NCBI RefSeq assembly: GCF_002843175.1
Contig: NZ_PJEO01000049.1
Span: 1 to 64,000 of the forward strand
DNA length: 64,000 nucleotides
Source of the DNA: Confluentibacter flavum
Lineage (GTDB): Bacteria; Bacteroidota; Bacteroidia; Flavobacteriales; Flavobacteriaceae
Reading direction: 5' to 3'
The number at the start of each line of letters is the position of its first letter. The first letter of the stretch is position 1. Of this stretch, positions 1 through 9,895 are shown in pieces. A model generated the notes under the pieces. The model had not been told where the DNA came from, searched no databases, and saw only the letters and a list, made by a program, of their open reading frames with translations. The position numbers and the translations under genes were made by a program.

Positions 1-1967
1 ATAAGCTCCAGAACTATGCTTTCCGTAACGATGGGGGTCTTTCTTTCGGCAAGGTCATAGAGGAGTGGGGCTTTGATATGGCGGTAAACTCGAACGGTGT
101 TGCCTATGGCGACCTGGACAACGATGGGGACCTTGACCTTGTGCTGAACAACCTTGAGGACATTGCGAGCGTTTACCGTAACAATTCCACGAACAACTAT
201 ATCAGCATCAAGCTGGTAGGGGATAAAAAGAACATCAATGCGATAGGGGCAAAGGTCAAGGTGTTCACCGATAGCACCCAGCAGTACCAGGAGCTGTTCC
301 TTTCCCGGGGCTACCAGTCGTCGGTCTCCCCGGTACTGAACTTTGGCATCGGGGCGGAAGAGTCCATCAAGCGGATAGAGGTGGCCTGGGGGGACGGCAA
401 GGTGACCATTTCGGACAACATCAGGGCGAACCGTACGGTGACCTTCGAGCATAAGGGCTCCAATTCCAATAGTGGGACAAAACAGGAACAGCCAAGGAAC
501 TTCACCAGGCTGAACCCGAGCGCTCTTGGCATAGGCTTTTGGCACGCCGAGAACGATTTCAACGATTTTTCGCGCCAGGTGCTCCTGCCGCAGAAGCAGT
601 CGCAGCAGGGGCCGGCCTTTGCCGTGGCGGACGTGAACGGCGATGGGCTGGATGATGTGTTCCTTGGGGGCGCGCTGGGCCAGCCGGCGGAACTGTACCT
701 CCAGAATGCGGGCGGGACCTTCAATGGGCAGGCCCAATCGGCATTTGAAAGGGACAGGGCACACGAGGACAACGGCGCGCATTTTTTTGATGCCGATGGC
801 GATGGGGACCAAGACCTTTACGTGGCGAGCGGGGGGTACGAGCTTGGGGAGAACGATGGGCTGCTCCAGGACAGGCTTTACCTTAACGACGGCAAGGGCA
901 ATTTCACCAGGACGGACAAGCTGCCAGGGATGCTATCCAGCACCAAGGCGGTGACATCCTTTGATTACGACGGCGACGGTGACCTGGACCTGTTCATAGG
1001 GGGACGGGTCATACCGGGCAAGTACCCTTTGGCACCGAGGTCGTACGTACTGGAGAACGCCAATGGGCGCTTTAGGGACGTTACCGATAAGGTGGCGCCG
1101 GGCCTCTCGGAGATAGGGATGGTGAACGATATATTGCTATCGGACTATGACGGGGATGGCGACAGGGACCTTATGGTGGTCGGGGAGTGGATGCCCATAA
1201 CGGTGTTCAATAATGAAAAAGGTGAATTTAAGAAAACCGAAATCGCCTCTTTGGGTGGCACCGAGGGCTGGTGGAACACGATATCGGAGGTGGATTTCGA
1301 CAATGACGGCGACATGGACTATTTTGTGGGCAACCTTGGTGGGAACAATAAGTTCCATCCGTCCAGGGAGAAGCCCCTGCACATCTATGGGAACAACTTC
1401 GATGACGACGGGAACTACGATATGATATTGAGCAAGCTCTACGATGGGAACCTGGTACCGGTTCGGGGGAAGGAATGCTCAACGAGCCAGAACCCGTTCG
1501 TTAGCGAAAAGATCAAGACCTATAAGGAGTTCGCGAATTCGAGCCTGGCGGATATTTACGGGAGCGAGATGTTGGCAAGTTCCTACCATAAGGAAGTATA
1601 TGGGTTCGAGTCGGTCTATATGGAGAACAAGGGCAACGGGGAGTTTGCGGTCGGGCACCTTCCGGGCGTTGCGCAGTTAGGGCCGACGATGTCCTTTGTG
1701 TTCATGGACATCAACGGTGATGGGCACCTGGACGTTGTTGGCTCTGGGGCGATCCATGAGGCCGAGGTCGAGACGGTGCGCTACGATTCCAACATTGGGT
1801 ACATATTGTTGGGCGACTCCAAGGGAGGGTTGAGGCCCTATAGGGACATAAGCTTTTACAACGACCTGAACGCCAAGAACATGGAATTGGTGAGCATCAA
1901 GAACAAGCCTTATATTTTCATTGCCAACAACAATATGCCATTGGCCATTTTTAGATTAGAATTATAA
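1..1967 (+). CDS. FG-GAP/VCBS repeat protein with ASPIC/UnbV domain (5' partial)
   Basis: The reading frame is open from the window edge (first whole codon at base 3), so the N-terminus lies upstream; the ATG at 78 is internal because the residues before it already look like FG-GAP sequence. It has an ASPIC/UnbV-like segment (IGAKV, GYQSS, IEVAWGDGK, about bases 200-450) and at least seven Asp-rich calcium-loop repeats of the type DxDxDGDxD, forming a beta-propeller on both sides of it. Such large secreted or surface proteins are common in Bacteroidota near SusC/SusD systems; the ligand is unknown. It ends 5 bases before the convergent homologous-family gene. GC content is far above the rest of the window (one 60-base line, 601-660, is about 68% GC) with rare-for-neighbours GGG, GGC and CTG codons, suggesting foreign origin. 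The last 45 bases return to AT-rich sequence. Confidence 0.85.
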   Translation, partial: KLQNYAFRNDGGLSFGKVIEEWGFDMAVNSNGVAYGDLDNDGDLDLVLNNLEDIASVYRNNSTNNYISIKLVGDKKNINAIGAKVKVFTDSTQQYQELFLSRGYQSSVSPVLNFGIGAEESIKRIEVAWGDGKVTISDNIRANRTVTFEHKGSNSNSGTKQEQPRNFTRLNPSALGIGFWHAENDFNDFSRQVLLPQKQSQQGPAFAVADVNGDGLDDVFLGGALGQPAELYLQNAGGTFNGQAQSAFERDRAHEDNGAHFFDADGDGDQDLYVASGGYELGENDGLLQDRLYLNDGKGNFTRTDKLPGMLSSTKAVTSFDYDGDGDLDLFIGGRVIPGKYPLAPRSYVLENANGRFRDVTDKVAPGLSEIGMVNDILLSDYDGDGDRDLMVVGEWMPITVFNNEKGEFKKTEIASLGGTEGWWNTISEVDFDNDGDMDYFVGNLGGNNKFHPSREKPLHIYGNNFDDDGNYDMILSKLYDGNLVPVRGKECSTSQNPFVSEKIKTYKEFANSSLADIYGSEMLASSYHKEVYGFESVYMENKGNGEFAVGHLPGVAQLGPTMSFVFMDINGDGHLDVVGSGAIHEAEVETVRYDSNIGYILLGDSKGGLRPYRDISFYNDLNAKNMELVSIKNKPYIFIANNNMPLAIFRLEL

Positions 1968-1972
1968 TGAAA

Positions 1973-4267
1973 TCAATGGTTGTGATGCTGCATGTCATTA
2001 TTGCTTTTAAATGGAGCTTGGGGTAGGTTCAGGTTTTGAATATCTTCTCCTTCAATAATTTTGATGGTTTGATTTACTTTTATGTTTTCATAAATTGTTG
2101 TTTCCTTGGAAAAATGGGGCCATTTGATTTCCATTTTTTTGATGATTGAAGCTTTTCCTAAGCCTATCTCTGCCATGATACTGTTGCCACCAAAACTGGC
2201 ATCAGTACCTACAGAATGATAGATGTTTCTTTTCTTACCATTTTCTTCTATGGTTACAATGATTTTTGCTCCCATGGCTAGGCGATTGCTTCGTTTTCCT
2301 TCTAAAATAATATTAATCCAATTGTTTTTATTGCCTAAAGGGTTTTCAAAAAGTAAATTTCCAAACACGTCACCTTCAAAAGCGCCTCCCATAACGGCAT
2401 AAATATCTTGGTCCCCATCTAAATCTAAATCACCGAAACCTATGGCATGACCCTTTTGGATATGTCCAAAACCTGAACTATAAGTAACATCTTCAAATGT
2501 TTCACCATTAACATTGCGGTACATTCTATTGGGTACGATTGAGAAATAACTGGGATCACCCGTTGCTAAATAAAAATCTAAAAAGCCATCATTATCCAAA
2601 TCCCCAAAATTGCAGCCCATGGTAGCAATGGGTTCATTTAAGTTAACTTGTAATGATACTTCGGTGAACGTTCCGTTTCCGTTATTTTTATATAAAAGCG
2701 GTCTGTAATCGGGAGATTTCGTTTTTATATTTCTAATCATCATTTCCGAAGGGAGGATGCTTGCTGAAGAATAACTAGAGACAAATATATCTTCAAAACC
2801 ATCATTATTATAATCAAAAATCCAAGTTGGAAAGCTTTGCACAGGATTGGTAACACCAGCTTCTTTAGTAGCAATTTTAAAGGAAGGTTTCCCGGTTTCT
2901 TGAGTTGTATTAATGTATAAAGTGTTAGGTCCTGAATAATTGGACAGATATAGGTCTGGATACATATCATTATTTATATCCCCAGTTGCCACGCCTTTAA
3001 AAAAACCAGTAGCAGAAATTCCAGCATCTATTGTGATATTTTTAAATGTGCCATCAGCCTGATTTAAATACAATTCACATGGACTTTGTTTGTTTTGTGA
3101 CCACTCGTTGGCGATAAACAAATCAACCCAACCATCTAGATTAATATCGGTCCATACAGCAGTTTGTGTGGGATTTAAGGAATATACTCCAGCCTCTATG
3201 GTTATATCGGTAAAAGTGCCATCTCCATTATTTCGCATTAATGAATTTGGGATACCACCATTATTAGATAACCAAGCTCCACGAAGAATAATAAAATCTA
3301 AATGGCCGTCATTGTTGTAATCGGTATGTCTTAAATTTAAACCACCAGTGACGCCTTTTAAACCTGCATCTAAGGTTTTCTCGGTAAAACCACCCATTTT
3401 ATCATTTTCGAAATATTTTATCTGGTCGTCAAAACCCCATGAAGATGCAATAATATCTAAATAACCATCCCCATTAAAATCGTCAATACAGGTTCCTCCA
3501 GCTTTTTGGGTGACATCCACTCCTAATGTCGTTGCTATATCTGAAAAGTGAGGAAAACCCGTAGAACTTGAAAAATAAGTTTCAGGTATTCTAAATTTTT
3601 CAGGAACTTTTGCAGGGTATTGGCCTATAGTCATGTGTGCTATATTGAGTAGATATTGGCATTCCAGATCATTGGGATTTTGAGCAAGTAATTCGTTGAG
3701 CAAAACAATTGCTTGTTCAGCGCCTTCTTTCAAGATATGTTGAGCTTTTAAACTTATAGGAATAATACAGGATTCATTTGTATGATTGGCAAGACAGTTG
3801 TCTTGTTCCGCTTTTCTCATGTAGGCTATTGCCAACTGTTTTTTAATAATGAAAATTTTATCTGCTTTAGATTGGGTATCGGCACCCTCAATAGCAGTTA
3901 ATACTTCTTTTAAAGTGGCTATGGATTCTTCAGTTTTTCCAGCATTAAGCAGTTCCATACCATAAGGGAATAATACGTTTATTCTTTTATTTCCACTTAA
4001 ATTTTGAAGACGATTCTCTAAAATGGCTACTTTTTTATTATTCAAAATATACTGAACGTTCTCAACATCTATTTGCGAAACGGCATGCTGTACATGTTTA
4101 ATCATCTCTCTGGTTTTATCATCTGCTTCACCTTGAGTGCGAGTAGGTATAGTAAATTCTACAGCTTTAAAATTAGTAGTCTCTTTTGATTTTGAACAAC
4201 TAAAAAATAGTATAACAATTGACAGACAAAATAATAGGAACAAATATTTTTTAAAAGAAAAGGACAT
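1973..4267 (-). CDS. FG-GAP/ASPIC lipoprotein with N-terminal helical (TPR-like) region
   Basis: This is a 764-residue predicted lipoprotein: hydrophobic leader followed by FFSC with Cys24 as the likely lipidation site. Residues about 40-230 are helical and TPR-like. Residues about 240-640 hold seven or more Asp-rich FG-GAP calcium loops (DFNGDGYLD, DYNNDGHLD, DINLDGWVD, DLDNDGFLD, DLDLDGDQD). The C-terminal 100 residues match the ASPIC/UnbV pattern (MGAKIIV, GTDASFGG, KKMEIKWP). The family is called CRTAC1-like; it is extracellular and presumed to bind glycans or protein, but no substrate can be read from sequence. Base composition is AT-rich like the rest of the window, unlike its convergent neighbour. 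The first Met is used because it directly precedes the signal sequence. Confidence 0.85.
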   Translation of the reverse strand: MSFSFKKYLFLLFCLSIVILFFSCSKSKETTNFKAVEFTIPTRTQGEADDKTREMIKHVQHAVSQIDVENVQYILNNKKVAILENRLQNLSGNKRINVLFPYGMELLNAGKTEESIATLKEVLTAIEGADTQSKADKIFIIKKQLAIAYMRKAEQDNCLANHTNESCIIPISLKAQHILKEGAEQAIVLLNELLAQNPNDLECQYLLNIAHMTIGQYPAKVPEKFRIPETYFSSSTGFPHFSDIATTLGVDVTQKAGGTCIDDFNGDGYLDIIASSWGFDDQIKYFENDKMGGFTEKTLDAGLKGVTGGLNLRHTDYNNDGHLDFIILRGAWLSNNGGIPNSLMRNNGDGTFTDITIEAGVYSLNPTQTAVWTDINLDGWVDLFIANEWSQNKQSPCELYLNQADGTFKNITIDAGISATGFFKGVATGDINNDMYPDLYLSNYSGPNTLYINTTQETGKPSFKIATKEAGVTNPVQSFPTWIFDYNNDGFEDIFVSSYSSASILPSEMMIRNIKTKSPDYRPLLYKNNGNGTFTEVSLQVNLNEPIATMGCNFGDLDNDGFLDFYLATGDPSYFSIVPNRMYRNVNGETFEDVTYSSGFGHIQKGHAIGFGDLDLDGDQDIYAVMGGAFEGDVFGNLLFENPLGNKNNWINIILEGKRSNRLAMGAKIIVTIEENGKKRNIYHSVGTDASFGGNSIMAEIGLGKASIIKKMEIKWPHFSKETTIYENIKVNQTIKIIEGEDIQNLNLPQAPFKSNNDMQHHNH

Positions 4268-4392
4268 GTTTGAGTTAGCGGTTTTAGTTCAGTAGAAAAC
4301 GAAGGTATCTTTTTTTTTCTTTAAAATCAAAATTTACTAAGGTGTGTTTTATTAACGCAATAGTTTTATTTTTACAGTATTATATTTTTGGT

Positions 4393-5328
4393 ATGCAACA
4401 AATCACAAGCACTATTTTAATGATTCGTCCTATAAATTTTAGGATGAACGAACAAACCGCAGTAAATAACCACTATCAAAAAGTATTGAATACTACATTG
4501 CCAGAAGCTGTTAATGCTAAAGCACAAAAAGAATTCGATGACTATGTTGCTAAACTGAGGGGCATTGGGGTTCATGTCATTGTGGTTGATGATACGTTAG
4601 ATGCCGATACTCCTGATGCTATATTTCCTAATAATTGGATATCTTTTCACGGAAATGGAACGGTTGCTTTGTACCCCATGTTTGCAGAGAACAGACGTTT
4701 AGAGCGAAGAGAGGATGTATTAGATATATTAGAGGATCATGGTTATGTAATTAAAAACGTTGTAGATTATACAAGTGCAGAAGAAGAACATGTATTTTTA
4801 GAAGGCACAGGAAGTATTGTTTTAGATAGGGTAAACCAGAAAGCTTATTGTGCTTTGTCGCCTCGTTCTGATGAGGAGTTATTTATAGAATTTTGTGAGG
4901 ATTTTGAATATACTCCAGTAATTTTTAATGCAAACCAAACTATTAATGGACAACGAAAACCCATTTACCATACCAATGTTATGATGTGCATTGGAGACAC
5001 TTTTGCAGTGGTTTGTTTGGATTGTATTGACGATAAATCAGAACGAAAAAACGTGATGAACCATTTAAAGCAAGATGGCAAAGAAATAATAACGATCACA
5101 GAGCAACAAGTAAATAATTTTGCGGGCAATATGCTTCAAGTAAAAGGGGCTAACGAGAAACCTTATTTAGTTATGAGTCAGGCCGCCTATAATTCACTAA
5201 CAAAACATCAAATAGAAACCCTTAAAAAACACACTAGTATTTTAACAAGTTCTTTAGATACTATTGAAGCATGTGGTGGCGGAAGTGCACGTTGTATGAT
5301 GGCAGAAGTATTTTTGCCTAAAGTTTGA
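4393..5328 (+). CDS. ctlX: CtlX-type citrulline/arginine deiminase-related hydrolase
   Basis: This 311-residue protein belongs to the arginine deiminase/dimethylargininase fold (amidinohydrolases, cytosolic). It shows the N-terminal MIRPxxFRMNEQTAVNN signature of the CtlX group, a central EGTGS loop, a catalytic-type His in YHTNVM, and the nucleophile Cys in GGGSARCMMAEV close to the C-terminus. Family knowledge suggests hydrolysis of citrulline or a related guanidino/ureido compound; the substrate is inferred. A longer frame starts at 4342, but its extra 17 residues are hydrophobic and unlike the family, so the Met at 4393 is preferred. A TATTTTTG box lies at 4383-4390, only two bases before this ATG; if it is the -7 box, the transcript would be nearly leaderless or translation would start at the Met at 4420. 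Confidence 0.8.
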   Translation: MQQITSTILMIRPINFRMNEQTAVNNHYQKVLNTTLPEAVNAKAQKEFDDYVAKLRGIGVHVIVVDDTLDADTPDAIFPNNWISFHGNGTVALYPMFAENRRLERREDVLDILEDHGYVIKNVVDYTSAEEEHVFLEGTGSIVLDRVNQKAYCALSPRSDEELFIEFCEDFEYTPVIFNANQTINGQRKPIYHTNVMMCIGDTFAVVCLDCIDDKSERKNVMNHLKQDGKEIITITEQQVNNFAGNMLQVKGANEKPYLVMSQAAYNSLTKHQIETLKKHTSILTSSLDTIEACGGGSARCMMAEVFLPKV

Positions 5329-7395
5329 TTAAGCGGTTACTGGTTTAGATTTTGGTAATTGTACATAAAAAGTGCTACCAACATTTACAGCACTTTCAAC
5401 CCAAATTTTACCGCTATTTAATTCTACCAATTCTTTACAGATAGATAACCCTAGACCAGTTCCTTTTTCATTGTTGGTTCCCATAGTGGTAAATGAATTG
5501 TTTTTGAAAAGTTTTTCAATATTTTGTCTCGAAATTCCAATGCCCGTATCGGCAACACTAATAATACAATGACCATTACTTATATGGTTTGAAATGGTAA
5601 TTTTGTCTCCTTTTTTAGAGAATTTTAATGCGTTCGCAAGTAAATTTTGAATTACAATTTCTATCATACTTCTATCGGCATAAGCAAAATCCCTTAAAGA
5701 GTGATCTACCAATTCAATGCCTTTACTTTCTAAACGTTGCTCAACAAGTTTTACTTTATCTTCAAAAACTTCTTGAACGTCAAACAAACTAGGGTTTGGT
5801 TTAAGTGATTGCATTTGGGATTTGGACCAGTTCAATAAATTGAATAATAATAAAGACGCATTATTGGCATTTTCACTTAACTCCGGTATTAAATTATCAA
5901 ATTCAGCTCTGGTTAAAGAGCCGTCTTTCAGTAAATCAATAAAGCTATTAATGGAAGACAGTGAATCTTTTAAGTCGTGCGAAATGATAGAAAACAATTT
6001 ATCCTTAACATTATTAACATTTTCTAAGTGTTTGGTTTGTTCTTGAAATGCTTCGTTTTGTAATTCTATCTTAATATTTTTCTCTTCTAATTCTTGGGCA
6101 TATTTTACACTACTATTACGTTTTAAATATATTAATATTAAAAACGTAGAAACGATAGCTAGAGCAGCAAGCAATGCATAAAAAATTAACTGAAGTCTAT
6201 CAAAATCTTTTTTGGTTTTTGAGGTTTCTTTATTTTCTGTAATATTATTTTGTTCGGACGATTTTTGGTCAAAATTTAAACTTAAATCTAATTCCGAGCG
6301 TTCAATAGTTTCATCATCAACGGAACCATTATTGGTTAGGCTGCTTTTTAGATCATAATACTTTCGTTGCCAAACAAATGCCTTATCAAATCTGTTTCTT
6401 ACAGAGTCTAAGGTTTTCATTAGTTTGTAATGCCTTAGTAACTCAATTTTATTATTAATGTCTTCCGCAATATTGCCAGCTTCCAGCAGCTGAGCTTCAG
6501 CAATTACTAATTTGTTTTGCTGCAAGTTTAAGTTTCCTAGATTTATTAAAGCCGTTAATAAGCCATCCTTATTATTTATACGTCTATTAATATTTAATCC
6601 TTGTTCAAGATATTTATTGGCATTTTCATAATCATTAAATTGCAAGTACTCGCCACCTAATTTTGGATAAACAACACTTTGTATGGAATCGTTATTAGTT
6701 GGATTGTTGGCTAAAACTTTTTCATAATAATCAATAGATTTTCTAAATTCCTTTTTCATGGAATAAAGTTCGGCTAAGCGGCTATTAGATATATCAATTC
6801 CTTTTTTATCATTTAATTGCTCTTGTACCTGTAACGCTTTTAAATAGAATTCTATAGATTTATCATAATCTTCAATATTGTAGTAAGCTTTAGCTATATT
6901 GCTGTATGCTAAACGCAAATCATTCTTAAGACGTCTTTTTTCAAGTTCCTTAATGGCAGAAAGTGAGTATTGAAGGCCTTTGGCATAATTCCCTCTTTTA
7001 ATTTCTATAAGGCCAATGCTGTTATTGACTTTTGCAATTCCTAAGGTGTCTTTTAATTGATTAAATATATCTTTAGATTTTGTGTAACCATCTATGGCAT
7101 TGATATAATCATTTTTTTGCGCATAAATTAATGATTTGTAATACGTAATTTCAGCAATGCCTTTTTTATAATCTAATGTGTATGAAAGTTTTTCACTTTC
7201 AATAATGTATTTTAAGGCTCTGTCAAAATCATTGATTTCATAAAGCTTTTCAATAAGTTTAATGGATGTATTTACCTTTAATGTATCGGCATTTTGAAAC
7301 GCTAATTCTATAGATAGGCTATCTATGTCCGAGTTTTGTGAAAAACCAGATTTTATGAAACATATAAAAATAATTAAAGTAATTATTTTCCTCAT
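5329..7395 (-). CDS. TPR-sensor histidine kinase, orphan
   Basis: This 688-residue two-component sensor has an N-terminal signal peptide (ending GFSQ), about six TPR-like repeats in the periplasm (residues 30-350), one transmembrane helix near 400-425, a coiled coil, then a HisKA/HATPase core. The phospho-acceptor is His473 in SIISHDLKDSL, followed by the N box NLLANALKFSK, G1 DTGIGIS and G2 GTGLGLSICKE, all intact. The upstream in-frame Met at 7425 adds ten residues that disturb the signal peptide, so 7395 is chosen. No response regulator is adjacent; the nearest, at 18760-19386, lacks the acceptor Asp. The C-terminus faces ctlX with no gap. TPR-type kinases of this layout are frequent in Flavobacteriaceae; the stimulus is unknown. 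Confidence 0.85.
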   Translation of the reverse strand: MRKIITLIIFICFIKSGFSQNSDIDSLSIELAFQNADTLKVNTSIKLIEKLYEINDFDRALKYIIESEKLSYTLDYKKGIAEITYYKSLIYAQKNDYINAIDGYTKSKDIFNQLKDTLGIAKVNNSIGLIEIKRGNYAKGLQYSLSAIKELEKRRLKNDLRLAYSNIAKAYYNIEDYDKSIEFYLKALQVQEQLNDKKGIDISNSRLAELYSMKKEFRKSIDYYEKVLANNPTNNDSIQSVVYPKLGGEYLQFNDYENANKYLEQGLNINRRINNKDGLLTALINLGNLNLQQNKLVIAEAQLLEAGNIAEDINNKIELLRHYKLMKTLDSVRNRFDKAFVWQRKYYDLKSSLTNNGSVDDETIERSELDLSLNFDQKSSEQNNITENKETSKTKKDFDRLQLIFYALLAALAIVSTFLILIYLKRNSSVKYAQELEEKNIKIELQNEAFQEQTKHLENVNNVKDKLFSIISHDLKDSLSSINSFIDLLKDGSLTRAEFDNLIPELSENANNASLLLFNLLNWSKSQMQSLKPNPSLFDVQEVFEDKVKLVEQRLESKGIELVDHSLRDFAYADRSMIEIVIQNLLANALKFSKKGDKITISNHISNGHCIISVADTGIGISRQNIEKLFKNNSFTTMGTNNEKGTGLGLSICKELVELNSGKIWVESAVNVGSTFYVQLPKSKPVTA

Positions 7396-7853
7396 ACAAT
7401 TATTTATAATGCGCTTGAAACCCATTATTAAGCAACATCTAGTTGAGGGAAACTAAGATGTTTTTTATTGAATTTTTGCTTGGTTGTTGACGTAAAAAAA
7501 ATTCAATTTTATTTTGAGTAATAGCTTTACACAGCAAAAGTTGAAAAAAGCTGAGTTAAAATCTAATTTAGGCGTTTTAATACCAATAAATTAGATAAAG
7601 AGTTATTCCCTTTTTTTGAGAAAAACCGATGAATAGACAAACTGCGAGAAACATAGAAAAACAACCATTTGTGGTTGAAATATCGTTATAACTTTAAAGA
7701 TTTCAATGCGGGCTTTTTTACAGTTGAATAACAGTTTATGTTTTGTAATTAATTCTTAATGTTTGGTGTTTTTGTTTGTATTATAAGTCTATGCTTTTTT
7801 ACAATAAAGCTTTAATAAAAGTTTTATCTTTGTTCACCAAAAAAATACCATTA
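7396..7853. other. Divergent intergenic region, no gene
   Basis: These 458 bases separate the histidine kinase from argS. Apart from the promoter-like box at 7825-7832 and a weak 6-bp hairpin (CAACCA/TGGTTG near 7660-7676), nothing was recognised; no coding frame with plausible composition was found. Confidence 0.6.
7825..7832 (+). promoter_or_regulatory. Bacteroidota -7 box for argS
   Basis: TATCTTTG matches the TAnnTTTG consensus of Bacteroidota housekeeping promoters and lies 21 bases before the chosen argS start. No clear TTG-type -33 element was seen, so the call rests on one box. It supports starting argS at 7854, because the longer frame from 7776 would begin upstream of the promoter. 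Confidence 0.4.
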
Positions 7854-9629
7854 ATGAGCCTTCAAGAGACTTTATTGACCCAAGTAAAACAAGCCGTTTT
7901 AACATCTTTTAATGTGGAATTGGAAACCGTTGAATTTCAAGCGACCAGAAAAGAATTTGCAGGAGATATAACCGTTGTTATTTTCCCCATGTTGCGTGTT
8001 CTAAAAGGGAATCCAGTTCAAATTGGTGAAACGATTGGTAATTATTTGGTTGAAAATGTAGAAGACGTTAAAGCCTTTAATGTTGTAAAAGGATTTTTGA
8101 ATGTTGAAATAAGTGATGCTTATTATATTAATTTTTTCAATACAATAAAGACTGATGACACCTACGGTTTTGTAGCGCCAAACCCAAAGGACAAAGCCAT
8201 CATGGTTGAGTATTCGTCACCAAACACCAATAAACCTTTGCATTTGGGACATGTAAGAAACAATCTTTTGGGATATTGTGTTTCCGAAATTTTAAAAGCC
8301 TCTGGTAAAAAGGTTTATAAAACCCAAATAATTAATGATAGAGGCATTCATATATGTAAAAGTATGTTGGCTTGGAAACGTTATGGGAATGATGAGACAC
8401 CCGAAAGTACAGGGTTAAAAGGGGATAAATTGGTTGGGAATTATTATGTGAAATTCGACCAAGAATATAAAAATGAGATAAGCTCCTTAATTAAAGAGGG
8501 TAAATCTGAAGAAGACGCAAAAAAGAATGCCCCAATCTTAGTAGAAGCCCAAGAAATGCTTCAAAAATGGGAAGCTGGCGATAAAGAAGTGGTAGAACTT
8601 TGGAAAAAAATGAACGGTTGGGTATATGATGGTTTTACTGAAACTTACAAAAATTTAGGTGTCGATTTTGATACCTTATATTATGAAAGTAATACCTATT
8701 TATTAGGAAAGGAATTTGTTGCTGAAGGATTGAAATCAGGTGTGTTTGTTAAAGAAGAAGATGGCTCAGTTTGGTGCGATTTAATCGAAGATGGATTAGA
8801 TAAAAAAATAGTGCAACGTTCGGATGGAACCGCTGTGTATATGACGCAAGATATTGGTACCGCCATACAACGTATCAAGGATTTTCCAGATGTAGGCGGT
8901 ATGGTTTATACCGTTGGTAATGAACAGGATTATCATTTTCAGGTACTGTTTTTAATTTTGAAAAAATTGGGCTTTGAATGGGCCAAAAATTTATATCATT
9001 TAAGTTATGGCATGGTCGATTTGCCTAGCGGAAAAATGAAAAGTAGGGAAGGAACTGTAGTAGATGCTGATGATTTAATTGAAGAAATGGCCACAACCGC
9101 TAAAGAGATTTCAGAAGAATTAGGAAAATTAGATGGCTATAACGATTCAGAAAAACAAGAGTTATATAAAATGATAGGTTTAGGCGCTTTAAAATATTAC
9201 GTATTAAAAGTAGATCCTAAAAAACGTATTTTGTTTGACCCTAAGGAATCTATAGATTTTCAAGGAAACACGGGGCCTTTCATACAATATACCTATGCCA
9301 GAATTCAGGCTATTTTAAGAAAAGCAGATTTTGATTTGTCCGCAAACATAGAATTGCCATTACATGAAAAGGAAAAAGAATTGTTAAAACAATTAGAGCT
9401 GTTTCCAGAGATTATTCAAAATGCGGCATCACAACACAGTCCGGCGTTGGTTGCTAATTATACGTATGAATTGGTTAAGGAATTCAATTCATTCTACCAA
9501 AACGTCTCTATTTTAGGAGCGGATCATTTAAACGAAAAAATATTTAGAGTCCAACTCTCAAAAAAAGTAGCTTCAACTATAAAGATGGCTTTCCATGTTT
9601 TAGGGATCCAAGTTCCTGAAAGAATGTAG
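7854..9629 (+). CDS. argS: Arginyl-tRNA synthetase
   Basis: Class I aminoacyl-tRNA synthetase that charges tRNA-Arg in the cytosol. The 591-residue length is normal for bacterial ArgRS. The N-terminal additional domain (residues 1-110) is followed by the catalytic Rossmann fold with the HIGH motif as HLGH at 130-133 (in SSPNTNKPLHLGHVRNN) and a KMSKS-like KMKS at 394-397. The C-terminal all-helical anticodon-binding DALR domain contains QYTYARIQAILRK and ends PERM. The frame extends 26 residues upstream to 7776, but these are hydrophobic, not family-like, and lie over the -7 box at 7825, so the Met at 7854 (MSLQETLL) is taken as the start. Confidence 0.95.
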   Translation: MSLQETLLTQVKQAVLTSFNVELETVEFQATRKEFAGDITVVIFPMLRVLKGNPVQIGETIGNYLVENVEDVKAFNVVKGFLNVEISDAYYINFFNTIKTDDTYGFVAPNPKDKAIMVEYSSPNTNKPLHLGHVRNNLLGYCVSEILKASGKKVYKTQIINDRGIHICKSMLAWKRYGNDETPESTGLKGDKLVGNYYVKFDQEYKNEISSLIKEGKSEEDAKKNAPILVEAQEMLQKWEAGDKEVVELWKKMNGWVYDGFTETYKNLGVDFDTLYYESNTYLLGKEFVAEGLKSGVFVKEEDGSVWCDLIEDGLDKKIVQRSDGTAVYMTQDIGTAIQRIKDFPDVGGMVYTVGNEQDYHFQVLFLILKKLGFEWAKNLYHLSYGMVDLPSGKMKSREGTVVDADDLIEEMATTAKEISEELGKLDGYNDSEKQELYKMIGLGALKYYVLKVDPKKRILFDPKESIDFQGNTGPFIQYTYARIQAILRKADFDLSANIELPLHEKEKELLKQLELFPEIIQNAASQHSPALVANYTYELVKEFNSFYQNVSILGADHLNEKIFRVQLSKKVASTIKMAFHVLGIQVPERM

Positions 9630-9895
9630 TCTTTTTCGTTTTAAACATATTAGATTTAATCAAGAGTAAGAATAATTAATTTTCGCACTTCAATTAATTT
9701 GTGATTCGCTTTAGTATCCACAGTTTAAAAACTGCCCATTTAAGGAGGTAATTACTCTGTTGGACGGTTTGTAATCACAAAAACTGTTAAATGTGTAATA
9801 AAAGTAGTGTTGTAAATATCAGATAATGTATTTTTAAACCCATTTCTGAAACCAACAGATAACTAAATAATTAACACCACAAACAAATTAAACTA

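Noticed and set aside
643-954. Second-frame ORF inside the first FG-GAP gene, and similar ones at 311-772 (-), 1213-1425 and 1444-1680
   Set aside because: High GC lowers stop frequency; the products are Arg/Met-rich shadows of the FG-GAP repeats with no family features.
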